Positions 1 to 7,836 of a stretch of 64,000 nt of DNA are shown here, piece by piece. The position numbers and the translations under genes are program-made. The notes below the pieces were generated by a model that was not told the origin of the DNA, ran no database searches, and saw nothing but the letters and a program-made list of their open reading frames with translations. How positions within the stretch are numbered: the first letter of the stretch is position 1; the number at the start of each line of letters is the position of its first letter. Origin of the DNA: Ferrovibrio sp041906005 (GTDB lineage Bacteria > Pseudomonadota > Alphaproteobacteria > Ferrovibrionales > Ferrovibrionaceae); contig NZ_JAYRJY010000001.1 of assembly GCF_041906005.1 (NCBI RefSeq), forward strand, positions 682,001-746,000, written 5' to 3'.

Positions 1-141
1 GTCCATGTCGTCGCCCGTTTCCGCGAGGACCCGGCCTGGCCGGGGCCGATCTGGGGCAAGCTGCCGGCCCGGCCCTATGAGGACACCGCCCTGCGCAGCG
101 CCATCGCCCGGCTGCAGAACGCCTTCATTACCCGGGTCTGA
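1..141 (+). CDS. HIT-family protein, C-terminal end (partial)
   Basis: The reading frame is open from the window edge and stops at 139-141. The 46 visible residues begin VHVVARFREDPAWPGPIWGK, which matches the end of the HIT-domain active-site strand (H-x-H-x-H with the last His visible) followed by the RxDPAWPGPVWG stretch typical of proteobacterial HIT proteins. HIT proteins are nucleotide-binding hydrolases or transferases; the substrate here cannot be told. The N-terminus lies outside the window. The SemiSWEET start follows 17 bases downstream on the same strand. Confidence 0.8.
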   Translation, partial: VHVVARFREDPAWPGPIWGKLPARPYEDTALRSAIARLQNAFITRV

Positions 142-158
142 CCGCCTATACTGCGGCC

Positions 159-452
159 ATGTCTGCTGAACTCGTCGAATCGACCGGCCTGCTCGCCGGT
201 TTCCTCACCACGCTGGCCTATGTCCCTCAGGTTCTGAAGGTGTGGCGCACGCGCACGGCGCGCGACATTTCCCTGATCATGTTCCTGCTGATGAATATCG
301 GCATCGCGCTGTGGCTGATCTACGGCCTGCTGATCGGTTCGCCCGGTCTGATCGCCGCCAACCTGGTCACGCTCGGCCTCACCGCCGCCGTGCTGGCCGC
401 CAAGCTGAAATTCGACCGCCCCTTCAGCCGATCCGGCCGGTCGCGGGAATAG
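159..452 (+). CDS. SemiSWEET/PQ-loop sugar transporter
   Basis: 97 residues, the normal length of bacterial SemiSWEETs, which act as membrane dimers of three-helix bundles and move small sugars by facilitated diffusion. Three hydrophobic segments are visible (about residues 7-24, 38-60 and 63-82). The PQ-loop signature is present: YVPQV, then the positive KVWRTRTARDIS stretch. The ATG start lies just after the HIT stop, so the two genes are probably co-transcribed. The substrate is not evident. Confidence 0.85.
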   Translation: MSAELVESTGLLAGFLTTLAYVPQVLKVWRTRTARDISLIMFLLMNIGIALWLIYGLLIGSPGLIAANLVTLGLTAAVLAAKLKFDRPFSRSGRSRE

Positions 453-542
453 CCGCCCGCCTGCCTTCGGCGGATCCGCCATATCGAAGCTGTCACCCAA
501 GCGTTGCTGGTCAGCCGCCGGCACCGGGCGTATAAACGCCTG

Positions 543-1619
543 ATGCGTCGCCGCGATTTCCTCACCAGCACGATCGCTTTGGGCCTGGCCCAGGGTTTCG
601 GCCGCGCCTATGCCCAGGATACGTCCTCCCCCGCCGCGCCGCCCGCCGCCACTCCGCCCGCCGCCGCGCCGGCGCCCGCCACGCCGGTCACCGGCGGCTT
701 TTTCCGCATCCTGACCGGTTCGGCCCATACCACCGCCTTTCCGGTCGGCGTCACCATCGCCTCCGCCATTTCCAATCCGCCGGGCAGCCGGCCCTGCGAC
801 AAGGGCGGCTCCTGCGGCGTGCCCGGCATGATCGCGGTGGCGCTCTCCAGCGCCGGCTCGGTCGCCAACCTGGCCGCCGTGGGCAACGAAAGCATCGAAT
901 CCGGTTTCGCCCAGGCCGATCTGGTGTTCAGTGCCTGGCAGGGCGAGGGCCTGTATTTCCGCCGCGCCAAGCAGGCCAATCTGCGCGTGCTGGCCAACCT
1001 CTATCCCGAAACGGTGCATCTGGTGGTCCGGCGCGGCAGCGGCATCGCCGAGTTGCGCGATCTGGTGGGCAAACGCGTTTCCATCGACCGCGGCGGATCG
1101 GGCACGCGCTTCAATGCCGAGATCATCCTGGCCGCCTATGGCGTGCGGCTGCAGCAGGTGAAGGTTCTTGAGGTCGATCCCGGCGAGGCGGCCGACCTGA
1201 TGGCCCGCGACGAACTGGATGCCTTTTTCCTGATCTCGGGCCAACCGGCCCCCACGGTGGGCGACCTGACCGACCGCAAGATCGCCGATCTGGTGCCGCT
1301 GTCGGGCCGCCAGATCGAAGGTGCCCTGCGCCGGCATCACTTCTTCAGCCGCGACCTGATCCCGGCCCTGACCTATGCCGACGTGGCGCAGACCGAAACG
1401 GTCAGCATCGGCATGCAATGGGTGGTGCCGGAAAGCCTGGACCCCGATCTGGCTTACGAAATCCTGCGCGCACTGTGGCATCCGCAGAACCGCCGCATCC
1501 TCGATGCCGGGCCGGCCATGGCGCAGAAGATCCGCCTGGGCACGGCCCTGCTCGGCGTCTCCACGCCACTGCATCGCGGCGCGGAACGCTTCTATCGCGA
1601 GATGAAACTGATCACCTAG
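543..1619 (+). CDS. TAXI-family TRAP transporter solute-binding protein
   Basis: 358 residues. The start at 543 is chosen because it gives MRRRDFLTST, a twin-arginine-like signal (RR-x-F-L) followed by a hydrophobic run and a cut near AYAQ; an in-frame upstream ATG at 504 would put charged residues before the signal. A Pro/Ala-rich linker (about residues 25-50) precedes the TAXI domain, with GGFFRILTGSAHTTAFPVG and FAQADLVFSAWQGEG recognisable. TAXI proteins are periplasmic receptors for TRAP carriers that import organic acids. No fused 4TM-12TM TRAP permease is adjacent, so this is an orphan receptor or serves a permease elsewhere. Confidence 0.85.
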   Translation: MRRRDFLTSTIALGLAQGFGRAYAQDTSSPAAPPAATPPAAAPAPATPVTGGFFRILTGSAHTTAFPVGVTIASAISNPPGSRPCDKGGSCGVPGMIAVALSSAGSVANLAAVGNESIESGFAQADLVFSAWQGEGLYFRRAKQANLRVLANLYPETVHLVVRRGSGIAELRDLVGKRVSIDRGGSGTRFNAEIILAAYGVRLQQVKVLEVDPGEAADLMARDELDAFFLISGQPAPTVGDLTDRKIADLVPLSGRQIEGALRRHHFFSRDLIPALTYADVAQTETVSIGMQWVVPESLDPDLAYEILRALWHPQNRRILDAGPAMAQKIRLGTALLGVSTPLHRGAERFYREMKLIT

Positions 1620-1642
1620 ACCGGCTCAGGCCCCCTCGGGCA

Positions 1643-2290
1643 TCAGGCCTCGGGCAGCGGTTCTTCTTTGGCGGCGGCCGCGATCCATTCCTGCATTATC
1701 GGCAAGGCATAGATGGCATCCACATAGGCCGCGCTCACCGGATCCATCGCCACCCCATAGGTGCGGAAGCGGGTAGCCACCGGTGCATACATGCAGTCGG
1801 CGAGGCTGAAACGACCGAACAGGAAATCGCCATCCTTGCCGAACCGGCCGCGACAATCCTGCCAGACCTGCTGGATGCGGGCGATGTCGAGCCTGGCCTC
1901 TTCCGAGGCAATCCCCGACGCCTTGCCCAGGCGACAGATATCCATCGGCAGGTCGCGGCGCAGGGCGACGAAGCCCGAATGCATCTCGCTCATCACGCTG
2001 CGCGCCACGGCACGGGCACGGCGGTCCTCGGGCAGCAGCTTGGCCTCCGGCCATGTCTCGGCGATATACTCGCAGATCGCCAGACTGTCCCACACCAGCA
2101 GGTCGTCATGTTTCAGCACTGGCAGCTTGCCGGCGGCGGAATGGCTCAGGATGTTGGCCTTGCTGTCGGGCTGCCGCAGCGGGATCAGCACCTCGGCGAA
2201 GGCCTGGCCGGCGGCCTTCAGCGCCAGCCAGGGCCGCAGGCTCCAGCTTGAATAGTTCTTGTTGCCGATGACGAGGGTGAGTTTGCTCAC
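1643..2290 (-). CDS. Glutathione S-transferase family protein
   Basis: 215 residues, normal for a GST. The N-terminal thioredoxin-like domain (about 1-80) holds NYSSWSLRPWLALK and the GKLPVL and DSLAICEYI elements, where the cis-Pro and the Ser that contact glutathione sit; an all-helical C-terminal domain follows. The start is GTG at 2290, supported by an AGGAG ribosome site about 6 bases upstream; no ATG is placed sensibly. It is divergent from the aminopeptidase at 2401. The substrate is unknown. Confidence 0.9.
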   Translation of the reverse strand: MSKLTLVIGNKNYSSWSLRPWLALKAAGQAFAEVLIPLRQPDSKANILSHSAAGKLPVLKHDDLLVWDSLAICEYIAETWPEAKLLPEDRRARAVARSVMSEMHSGFVALRRDLPMDICRLGKASGIASEEARLDIARIQQVWQDCRGRFGKDGDFLFGRFSLADCMYAPVATRFRTYGVAMDPVSAAYVDAIYALPIMQEWIAAAAKEEPLPEA

Positions 2291-2400
2291 GGGAGGCTCC
2301 TGATGATGGCAGCGTATTTCGTTCCGGACGCGCAGCCCTTATAAACGAGGCAGGCCCGTTCGCCCAGACATCGTCCTTCTTTCAGCTTCCCGAGGCTAAA

Positions 2401-3789
2401 GTGACCGCCACCCTCACCGCCAAGGCCGCCGCCGCCATCCCCGTCGAGACCTGCACGGCCAAACAATGGCCGACCCGGCTGGCGCGCGAGAAGACCGCCG
2501 TGGCCGGTCAGGCCGAAAGCCAGGGCTTCAAGGCCAGGCCCGGCCAGGTGCTGGTGCTGGCCGATGCCAGAACCGGCAAGCCCGCGCGCGTGATTGCCGG
2601 CCTGCCCGAACAGCCCGACCTGTGGTCCTATGCCGCCATCGCCGCCGCCCTGCCCGGCGGCGAATACCGGCTCACCGATGGCAAGGCGGGTGATGCCGCG
2701 GCTTTGGGCTGGACGCTCGCCGGTTATCGCTTCGATCGCTACAAGAAGATCGAGAAGAAATCCGCGCGCCTGATCTGGCCGGCCAAGGCCAACAAGCAGC
2801 GCGTGGTGGCGCTGTATGACGGCATCGTGCTGGCGCGTGACCTGATCAACACGCCGGCTGGCGACATGGGCCCGGCCGAACTGGCCGAAGCGGCCCGCGC
2901 GGTCGCCCTGATTGGCGGCGCCGACTTCAACTGCATCATCGGCGAAGAGCTGCTGGACCAGAATTATCCGATGATCCATGCGGTCGGCCGCGCTTCGCAT
3001 CGCCTGCCCCGCCTGATCGACATCCGCTGGGGCAATCCCAAGCACCCGAAACTCACCCTGGTCGGCAAGGGCGTGTGTTTCGATACCGGCGGCCTCGACC
3101 TCAAGCCCTCGGCCGGCATGCTGCTGATGAAAAAGGACATGGGCGGCGCGGCCGTGATGCTGGGGCTGGCCGCCGCGATCATGGCGATGAAGCTGCCGGT
3201 ACGGCTGCGCGTATTGATCGGCGCCGTGGAGAACAGCGTCTCGGGCAATGCCTTCCGCCCGGGCGATGTGCTGCACAGCCGCAAGGGTTTGACGGTGGAG
3301 ATCGGCAATACCGACGCCGAAGGTCGCCTGGTGCTGGGCGATGCGCTGGCCGAGGCCGATTCCGAGAAGCCTGACTGGCTGATCGATGCCGCCACGCTCA
3401 CCGGCGCGGCCCGCGTCGCCGTTGGCCCGGACCTGCCGGCTCTGTTCAGCACCGACGATGCCATGGCGCAGGCATTGCTGGATGCCGGCCTGAGCGTGGG
3501 CGATCCGCTCTGGCGCCTGCCGCTGCACCAGCCCTATCGCGAATATATCGAGGGCAAGGTCGGCGATATCAGCAATTCGGGCGACACGCCTTTCGCCGGT
3601 TCGATCACGGCGGCCCTGTTCCTGAAGGAATTCGTCAGCAAGACGAAATCCTATGCCCATCTCGATATGTTTGCCTGGAACCCCAAAGCCCGCCCCGGCC
3701 GGCCGCTCGGCGCCGAAGCCACCGGTCTGCGCGCGCTGTATGCGGCCATCGAAAAGCGATACGGCGAGAAGCGGCACGCCAAGCGCTGA
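2401..3789 (+). CDS. Leucyl aminopeptidase family (M17) metallopeptidase
   Basis: 462 residues, GTG start. A variable N-terminal domain (about 1-150) is followed by the M17 catalytic domain: GKGVCFDTGGLDLKPSAGM with the metal and active-site Lys/Asp, MKKDMGG, and the family signature NTDAEGRLVLGDAL near residues 301-314. These two-metal cytoplasmic enzymes remove N-terminal residues from peptides and often form hexamers. The length fits the shorter proteobacterial PepB-like branch. It is followed by a 121-base gap and a small membrane ORF. Confidence 0.92.
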   Translation: MTATLTAKAAAAIPVETCTAKQWPTRLAREKTAVAGQAESQGFKARPGQVLVLADARTGKPARVIAGLPEQPDLWSYAAIAAALPGGEYRLTDGKAGDAAALGWTLAGYRFDRYKKIEKKSARLIWPAKANKQRVVALYDGIVLARDLINTPAGDMGPAELAEAARAVALIGGADFNCIIGEELLDQNYPMIHAVGRASHRLPRLIDIRWGNPKHPKLTLVGKGVCFDTGGLDLKPSAGMLLMKKDMGGAAVMLGLAAAIMAMKLPVRLRVLIGAVENSVSGNAFRPGDVLHSRKGLTVEIGNTDAEGRLVLGDALAEADSEKPDWLIDAATLTGAARVAVGPDLPALFSTDDAMAQALLDAGLSVGDPLWRLPLHQPYREYIEGKVGDISNSGDTPFAGSITAALFLKEFVSKTKSYAHLDMFAWNPKARPGRPLGAEATGLRALYAAIEKRYGEKRHAKR

Positions 3790-3798
3790 ACAAGTCAG

Positions 3799-3824
3799 GT
3801 CACAACAGGGTCACAGGGGTCACA
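3799..3824 (+). repeat. Three closely spaced GTCACA repeats
   Basis: GTCACA occurs at 3799, 3810 and 3819, in the gap between the aminopeptidase stop and the small membrane gene. Spacings are 11 and 9 bases. They could be half-sites for a regulator or simply a short slipped repeat; nothing in the sequence decides. Confidence 0.4.
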
Positions 3825-3910
3825 GCCTTATCGGCGGCGCGAATCAGCCGCCGCCCCTAATCTCCGCCCATGCCGCCGCCAGATGCGGCACAACAAAAAC
3901 GGAGACGACC

Positions 3911-4102
3911 ATGACTCTGCCCGGCACCTCTCCTGGCGCACCGTTCTTCATCGCACTCGCCATTGTCCTGTTCTTCTTCGTAGCCGACGGGCTGGTGAGC
4001 TGGGGTGCCATGGATTGGGTCGAGGCGGCGGGCATCGCCGCCCTGTTCAGCAGCCTGCCGCTGGTCCAGGCGCTGCGCGACACGCGCCGGCAGGAAATCT
4101 GA
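3911..4102 (+). CDS. Small membrane protein of unknown function
   Basis: 63 residues from ATG 3911, with a GGAGA ribosome site 6 bases upstream. Two hydrophobic segments are visible, about residues 10-28 (FFIALAIVLFFFVADGLVSW) and 35-54, with a basic C-terminus DTRRQEI. No family is recognised. Support comes from the ribosome site, the membrane character and the lack of a competing frame. The neighbour LysR gene ends 17 bases away on the opposite strand. Confidence 0.55.
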   Translation: MTLPGTSPGAPFFIALAIVLFFFVADGLVSWGAMDWVEAAGIAALFSSLPLVQALRDTRRQEI

Positions 4103-4119
4103 TCATTTGTCCTGGCGCC

Positions 4120-4974
4120 TCAATTCGCCAATCGCGCAATCACCAGATCCAGCAGGGCGCGCAGGCGCGCCAGCCGCCGCAGGTCGCGATGATACCCGAT
4201 CCAGGTGATGCGGCCGGGCGGTTCCTCTCCCAGATCGACACGCTCGAGTCCGGCAAGCCCATCGCCCAGCGGCCGCGGCAGCACCGCCAACCCAACACCC
4301 TGCGCGCACAGGCTGGCCTGCACATCGCGGTTGTTGCTGCGGATCGCCACCCGGGCCTGCGGCAGCAGGCGACGCAGCCATGCCACGTCGGGCATGCCAT
4401 CGAACGCGGTGTCCATGGTCACCAGCGCAGCGCCGCTGCCATCGCCGGGATGCGGATGCGGCATTCCGGCGCGGGTATACAGGGCATAGCTCACATGCAG
4501 CAGGCGGCGTGAGATCACCTCCGCCTCGTCGAAAGGCGCGATGCGGAACACCATGTCGGCTTCACGACGCGACAGACTGTAGAGCCGGCTGTCGGTCAGC
4601 AGCTCGACCTCGACACCGGGATGAAGCTGTTTGAATTCCGCCAGCACCGGCGCCAGCATGTGCAGGCCAAACCAGTCCGAGGAGGACAGTCGCAGACTGC
4701 CCTCCAGTTGCTGCTCGCGCCCGGCCAGTTGCCGCTGGAAGGCCAGCACCTCTTCCTCCACCCGCTCGGCATGACCAAGCACCGCAGCGCCTTCGTCCGT
4801 CAAAACGAAACCGTCGCTGGTGCGCTGGAACAGCGTCTGTCCCACTGCCTGCTCCAGCGCGCGCAGCCGCCGACCCATGGTGGGCTGGGTCTGCCCCAGC
4901 CTGCGCGCCGCCTTGCCCAGGGTGCCCTCGCGGGCGACAGCCAGGAAAATCCGCAGATCGCTCCATTCCAGCAT
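4120..4974 (-). CDS. LysR-family transcriptional regulator
   Basis: 284 residues from ATG 4974 (MLEWSDLRIFLAV), the usual LysR start; the open frame continues upstream but the extra residues do not resemble the family. The winged helix-turn-helix (about 1-62) contains GTLGKAARRLGQTQPTMGRRLRALE. The C-terminal part (about 90-280) is the effector-binding LysR substrate domain. It is divergent from the quinone oxidoreductase at 5098 and separated from it by 123 bases holding a strong palindrome (4991-5012), so that oxidoreductase is its likely target. Confidence 0.93.
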   Translation of the reverse strand: MLEWSDLRIFLAVAREGTLGKAARRLGQTQPTMGRRLRALEQAVGQTLFQRTSDGFVLTDEGAAVLGHAERVEEEVLAFQRQLAGREQQLEGSLRLSSSDWFGLHMLAPVLAEFKQLHPGVEVELLTDSRLYSLSRREADMVFRIAPFDEAEVISRRLLHVSYALYTRAGMPHPHPGDGSGAALVTMDTAFDGMPDVAWLRRLLPQARVAIRSNNRDVQASLCAQGVGLAVLPRPLGDGLAGLERVDLGEEPPGRITWIGYHRDLRRLARLRALLDLVIARLAN

Positions 4975-4990
4975 CGCCGCACTCCGCCAC

Positions 4991-5012
4991 ATCCATGCAA
5001 AAATGCATGGAT
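4991..5012. promoter_or_regulatory. Palindromic operator candidate for the divergent LysR gene
   Basis: Perfect inverted repeat with 9-base arms, ATCCATGCA and TGCATGGAT, separated by four As. It lies 17 bases upstream of the LysR start and 86 bases upstream of the oxidoreductase start. LysR regulators usually bind imperfect dyads in such divergent gaps, so autoregulation plus control of the neighbour is likely. The binding itself is inferred. Confidence 0.6.
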
Positions 5013-5097
5013 AGAGAACATTATCTTTAATTTCCAAACACATCAATCCGGTTCACCTTGCTCCTCGCCACCTCAACCCAGACCGATGGAGACCATC

Positions 5098-6093
5098 ATG
5101 GCGAAGACAATGAATGCCCTTATCCTGGAAACCCACGGCACCCCTTTCCGCAGCACCGAAATCGCCAGGCCGCAGCCGCGCTCGGGCGAGATCCTGGTGC
5201 GGATCGCGGCGAGCGGCGTGAATCCGCTCGACCTGAAGATCCGCGCCGGCCAGGCAGCCCATGCGCGCCATCCCTTGCCCGCCGTACTGGGCCTGGATCT
5301 CGCCGGCGTGGTCGAAGCCGTCGGTCCCGGTGTTGTCGGCTTCCTGCCCGGCGACGAAGTGTATGGCATGACCGGCGGCGTTGGTGGCCTGCAGGGTTCC
5401 CTGGCCGAATATGCCGTGGTCGATGCCACCCTGCTGGCGCCCAAGCCGGCCAATCTGACGATGCGCGAGGCCGCGGCCATGCCGCTGGTCTTCATCACCG
5501 CCTGGGAAGGTTTGGTCGACCGCGCCCGCGTGCAGGCCGGACAGAGCGTGCTGGTGCAGGGCGGTGGTGGCGGCGTTGGCCACATGGCCATCCAGATCGC
5601 CCGCGCTTTCGGCGCCGAGGTTTATGCCACCGACAATGCCGAAAAGCGCGACTTCATCCAGCAGCTCGGCGCCACCGCCATCGACTTCCGCACCAGCGAT
5701 GTGGAGGATTATGTGACGCGCTACACCGCGAGCCGCGGTTTCGATCTGGTCTACGATACCGGCGGCGGCCCGATGCTCGACGCCTCGTTCAGGGCCGTGA
5801 AGCATTTCGGCCATGTGGTGAGTTGTCTGGGATGGGGCACGCATGCGCTCGCGCCGCTGTCTTTCCGCGCCGCCAGCTATTCCGGCATCTTCACCCTGGC
5901 GCCGCTGCTGACCGGCGAGGGCCGCTCGCATTACGGCGACATCCTGCGCGAGGCCACCAGACTGGTCGAAGCCGGCAAGCTCAAACCCAGCCTTGATCCG
6001 CGGCATTTCGGCATGGAACAGGTGGAAGCGGCTTACGCGGCCATCGAAAGCCGCACTGCCAATGGCAAGATCGTGGTCAATATCGCCGCCTGA
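5098..6093 (+). CDS. NADPH:quinone reductase-like zinc-independent MDR oxidoreductase
   Basis: 331 residues from ATG 5098, chosen over the in-frame ATG at 5086 because GGAG at 5088-5091 sits 6 bases upstream. The GroES-like N-terminal fold (about 10-120) is followed by the nucleotide-binding Rossmann fold with VQGGGGGVGHMAIQIARAFG near residue 150. The cysteine and histidine ligands of catalytic zinc in alcohol dehydrogenases are absent, which places it with quinone oxidoreductases. It is divergent from and probably regulated by the LysR at 4120-4974. Confidence 0.88.
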   Translation: MAKTMNALILETHGTPFRSTEIARPQPRSGEILVRIAASGVNPLDLKIRAGQAAHARHPLPAVLGLDLAGVVEAVGPGVVGFLPGDEVYGMTGGVGGLQGSLAEYAVVDATLLAPKPANLTMREAAAMPLVFITAWEGLVDRARVQAGQSVLVQGGGGGVGHMAIQIARAFGAEVYATDNAEKRDFIQQLGATAIDFRTSDVEDYVTRYTASRGFDLVYDTGGGPMLDASFRAVKHFGHVVSCLGWGTHALAPLSFRAASYSGIFTLAPLLTGEGRSHYGDILREATRLVEAGKLKPSLDPRHFGMEQVEAAYAAIESRTANGKIVVNIAA

Positions 6094-6140
6094 TCCACGC
6101 GGCGCGAAACATCAGGCCCGGATTTCAGGACCGGATTTCT

Positions 6141-6179
6141 GACCCGGCCGCGCGATCATCGGCGCGGCCGGGTCTTTTT
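6141..6179 (+). terminator. Rho-independent terminator of the quinone reductase gene
   Basis: Perfect 13-base stem (GACCCGGCCGCGC at 6141-6153, complement at 6162-6174), 8-base loop, then TTTTT at 6175-6179. The T run serves the plus strand only. The right arm and T run also encode the last residues of the opposite-strand TfoX-like gene. Confidence 0.85.
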
Positions 6180-6599
6180 CACTGCTGCGGCCTTCTTCAC
6201 GGCAGCCTTCTTCACGGCAGCTTTCTTCACAGCGACTGTCTTCGCCCTCTTGGGCTTTTCCGGCTTGGCCGTGCGCCGCGACGCCGCCAACGCGTCATGC
6301 ACCCAGTCGCGCAGGTCGGCGGGATCGAGCAGCACATCCTCGGGCAGTTCATACCAGCGTTCGATGGCCTGCTGCGCATCCTTGCGGCTGTAGCGGAACG
6401 GCCCCATGCCGGCCTCGATGAACCGCGGCCGGGTCTGCTCATCCACCACGAAATACAGCGCACCGCGCAGGATCACGCCGAACAGCAGGCCATCGATCCG
6501 CAGCCCGCTGCCGCTGAACAGCCGCTCGCGCGTCACCGGCCCGACCCGGGCGGCGTTCAGGCAGTCCAGCACATAGGCGGCGAAATCGTCCGTAGGCAT
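6156..6599 (-). CDS. TfoX N-terminal domain protein with Lys/Ala-rich tail
   Basis: 147 residues. The first ~100 match the TfoX/Sxy N-terminal domain: RVGPVTRERLFSGSGLRIDG, then GVILRGALYFVVDE and GMGPFRYSR. After residue ~108 comes a low-complexity basic tail with VKKA repeats ending TRPRR, reminiscent of histone-H1-like tails that bind DNA without sequence specificity. The TfoX C-terminal domain is missing, as in many proteobacterial single-domain forms. Known TfoX proteins regulate competence in gammaproteobacteria; the role here is open. Its stop codon lies in the loop of the neighbouring gene's terminator. Confidence 0.85.
   Translation of the reverse strand: MPTDDFAAYVLDCLNAARVGPVTRERLFSGSGLRIDGLLFGVILRGALYFVVDEQTRPRFIEAGMGPFRYSRKDAQQAIERWYELPEDVLLDPADLRDWVHDALAASRRTAKPEKPKRAKTVAVKKAAVKKAAVKKAAAVKKTRPRR
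6187..6230 (-). repeat. 15-bp tandem repeat encoding the VKKA tail
   Basis: Three near-identical copies of a GGCAGCCTTCTTCAC unit (about 6187-6200, 6201-6215, 6216-6230) encode the AVKKA pentapeptide repeats of the TfoX-like protein. In-frame tandem copies can change in number by slippage, so tail length may vary between strains. Confidence 0.8.
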
Positions 6600-6730
6600 G
6601 GCCTCTTGCCTCCAGGAAATTGTTCTTTATATGTTCTATATATTCTTACCGTTCTTGGCTATCGTCAATATGCATCCGAACCGGGACGATCTCCGGTCGC
6701 CAGAGCCTCAGACGCCCGGCGGCACGCCGC

Positions 6731-6800
6731 AACAATTGGCCACTTTTGGCGATGATTGGCGATCATTGGCTAAAATTGGCGATGATTGGCAATTATTGGC
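6731..6800. repeat. Seven TTGGC copies at exact 10-bp spacing
   Basis: Seven consecutive decamers each end in TTGGC (6736, 6746, 6756, 6766, 6776, 6786, 6796); six read ATTGGC and two are identical GATGATTGGC. There is also a 30-bp higher order, with GATGATTGGC in the same place in two successive 30-bp blocks. On the minus strand the tract reads as GCCAAT boxes one helical turn apart, about 130-200 bases upstream of the TfoX-like start. The surrounding 6600-6895 gap (296 bases) holds no convincing gene. Function unknown. Confidence 0.85.
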
Positions 6801-6872
6801 GAGGGTGTGGCCACCCTTTCAGCCAAAATAAGCCGGATGGAAATCAGGATTTCCCGGATTACCAGGCCGGAC

Positions 6873-6896
6873 CAGGCCCCGGATCAGGCCCCGGAT
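6873..6896. repeat. 12-bp tandem repeat at the diguanylate cyclase stop
   Basis: CAGGCCCCGGAT occurs twice in tandem (6873-6884, 6885-6896), with a partial third copy starting at 6897. It overlaps the stop codon of the minus-strand diguanylate cyclase. It looks like a simple slippage repeat. Confidence 0.6.
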
Positions 6897-7660
6897 CAGG
6901 CTCTGGCGGCGCGGCGGGCCAGTTTGTGGCTGTACATCATCTGGTCGGCGGCAGCCAGGGCCGAGCCCGGATCCTCGCCGGGCTTGAGCGGATAGACGCC
7001 ATAGGCGGCATCCAGCGGCAGGCTCTTGCCTTCCCAATGCAGCGGCCGGCGGCGGATCGCCTCGGCCAGATGATCGGCCTTCTCGCGGCCCTGCTGGGCA
7101 TCGGTCTCGCTTAATATCACGCCGTATTCGTCGCCGCCGAGGCGGGCGATCACGTCCACCTCGCGGGTGTTGTCGAGCAGGATCTGGCCCACCTGGATCA
7201 GGGCGGCGTCGCCGGCGGCATGGCCGTGTTTGTCATTGATCTCCTTCAGACCGTTGAGGTCGAAATAGATCAGGCAGGATGGTCGGTTGTAGCGTTCGAC
7301 ATGGGCCATGGCGCGAGACAGCTCGCGCACGAAGGCGCGCCGGTTATACAGCGGCGTCAGCGTGTCTCGATCCGCCAGGCGCTCCAGTTCGGCCAGGCGG
7401 TGGCGCGTGCGGTTCAGTTCGTTGCGCAACTGGTCCACCTCGCCCATCAGCCGCATGATGGCGTCGCGCACGCGCGGGGTGAGTTCGGGTTCGGGGATGC
7501 CCATCACCGTGGCGGTGACGGCCGGCTGGCCGGCGGCCTGGGCCGGTGCCGCGGCCTGGCTCGTCGCCACGGCAACCGGACGCGCCCCGCCGCCTGACGC
7601 CCCTATGGGCGCGGCGCCGGGCCCGAGCCCCACCGGTCGACGATCCTCGATCTTGGTCAT
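6896..7660 (-). CDS. Diguanylate cyclase (GGDEF protein)
   Basis: 254 residues from ATG 7660. An Ala/Pro/Gly-rich N-terminus (about 1-55) has no membrane segment; a coiled coil (about 70-95, VDQLRNELNRTRHRLAELERL) leads into the GGDEF domain, as in many soluble cyclases. The active site is GGDEY at 175-179, and an intact RxxD inhibitory site (REVD) lies five residues before it, so it should make c-di-GMP from two GTP and be feedback-inhibited. No sensor domain is recognised. It is divergent from purE. Confidence 0.92.
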   Translation of the reverse strand: MTKIEDRRPVGLGPGAAPIGASGGGARPVAVATSQAAAPAQAAGQPAVTATVMGIPEPELTPRVRDAIMRLMGEVDQLRNELNRTRHRLAELERLADRDTLTPLYNRRAFVRELSRAMAHVERYNRPSCLIYFDLNGLKEINDKHGHAAGDAALIQVGQILLDNTREVDVIARLGGDEYGVILSETDAQQGREKADHLAEAIRRRPLHWEGKSLPLDAAYGVYPLKPGEDPGSALAAADQMMYSHKLARRAARA

Positions 7661-7780
7661 GCTCCGCCTGGTCGGACGGTATCCTGCCTTAGTCTTGCCT
7701 CGGCAGGCGTTAACAAAGCATGGATCGGCCGGCCTTGCCACCACGGCCGGCCCTGGGCTGTCTCCTGCCGGCGGCACCGC

Positions 7781-7808
7781 TTTACAGGCCGACCCCGCCC
7801 CCTATAAT
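7781..7808 (+). promoter_or_regulatory. Sigma-70-type promoter of purEK
   Basis: TTTACA (7781-7786), 16-base spacer, TATAAT (7803-7808), ending 28 bases before the purE ATG. Both hexamers are close to consensus, giving a short leader of about 20 bases. Confidence 0.7.
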
Positions 7809-7836
7809 CCGCCGCTTTCCGCGACAGGAGCAAACG

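Noticed and set aside
75..1574. Long minus-strand open frame opposite the TAXI and SemiSWEET genes
   Set aside because: The residue pattern (rich in His, Gln, Gly, Arg) is typical of the antisense of high-GC genes; the plus-strand genes have clear family motifs.
6598..6831. 77-residue plus-strand frame through the 10-bp repeat, with a GDDW peptide repeat
   Set aside because: It starts on top of the TfoX-like start, lacks a ribosome site, and its peptide repeat is a by-product of the DNA period (10 bp x 3).
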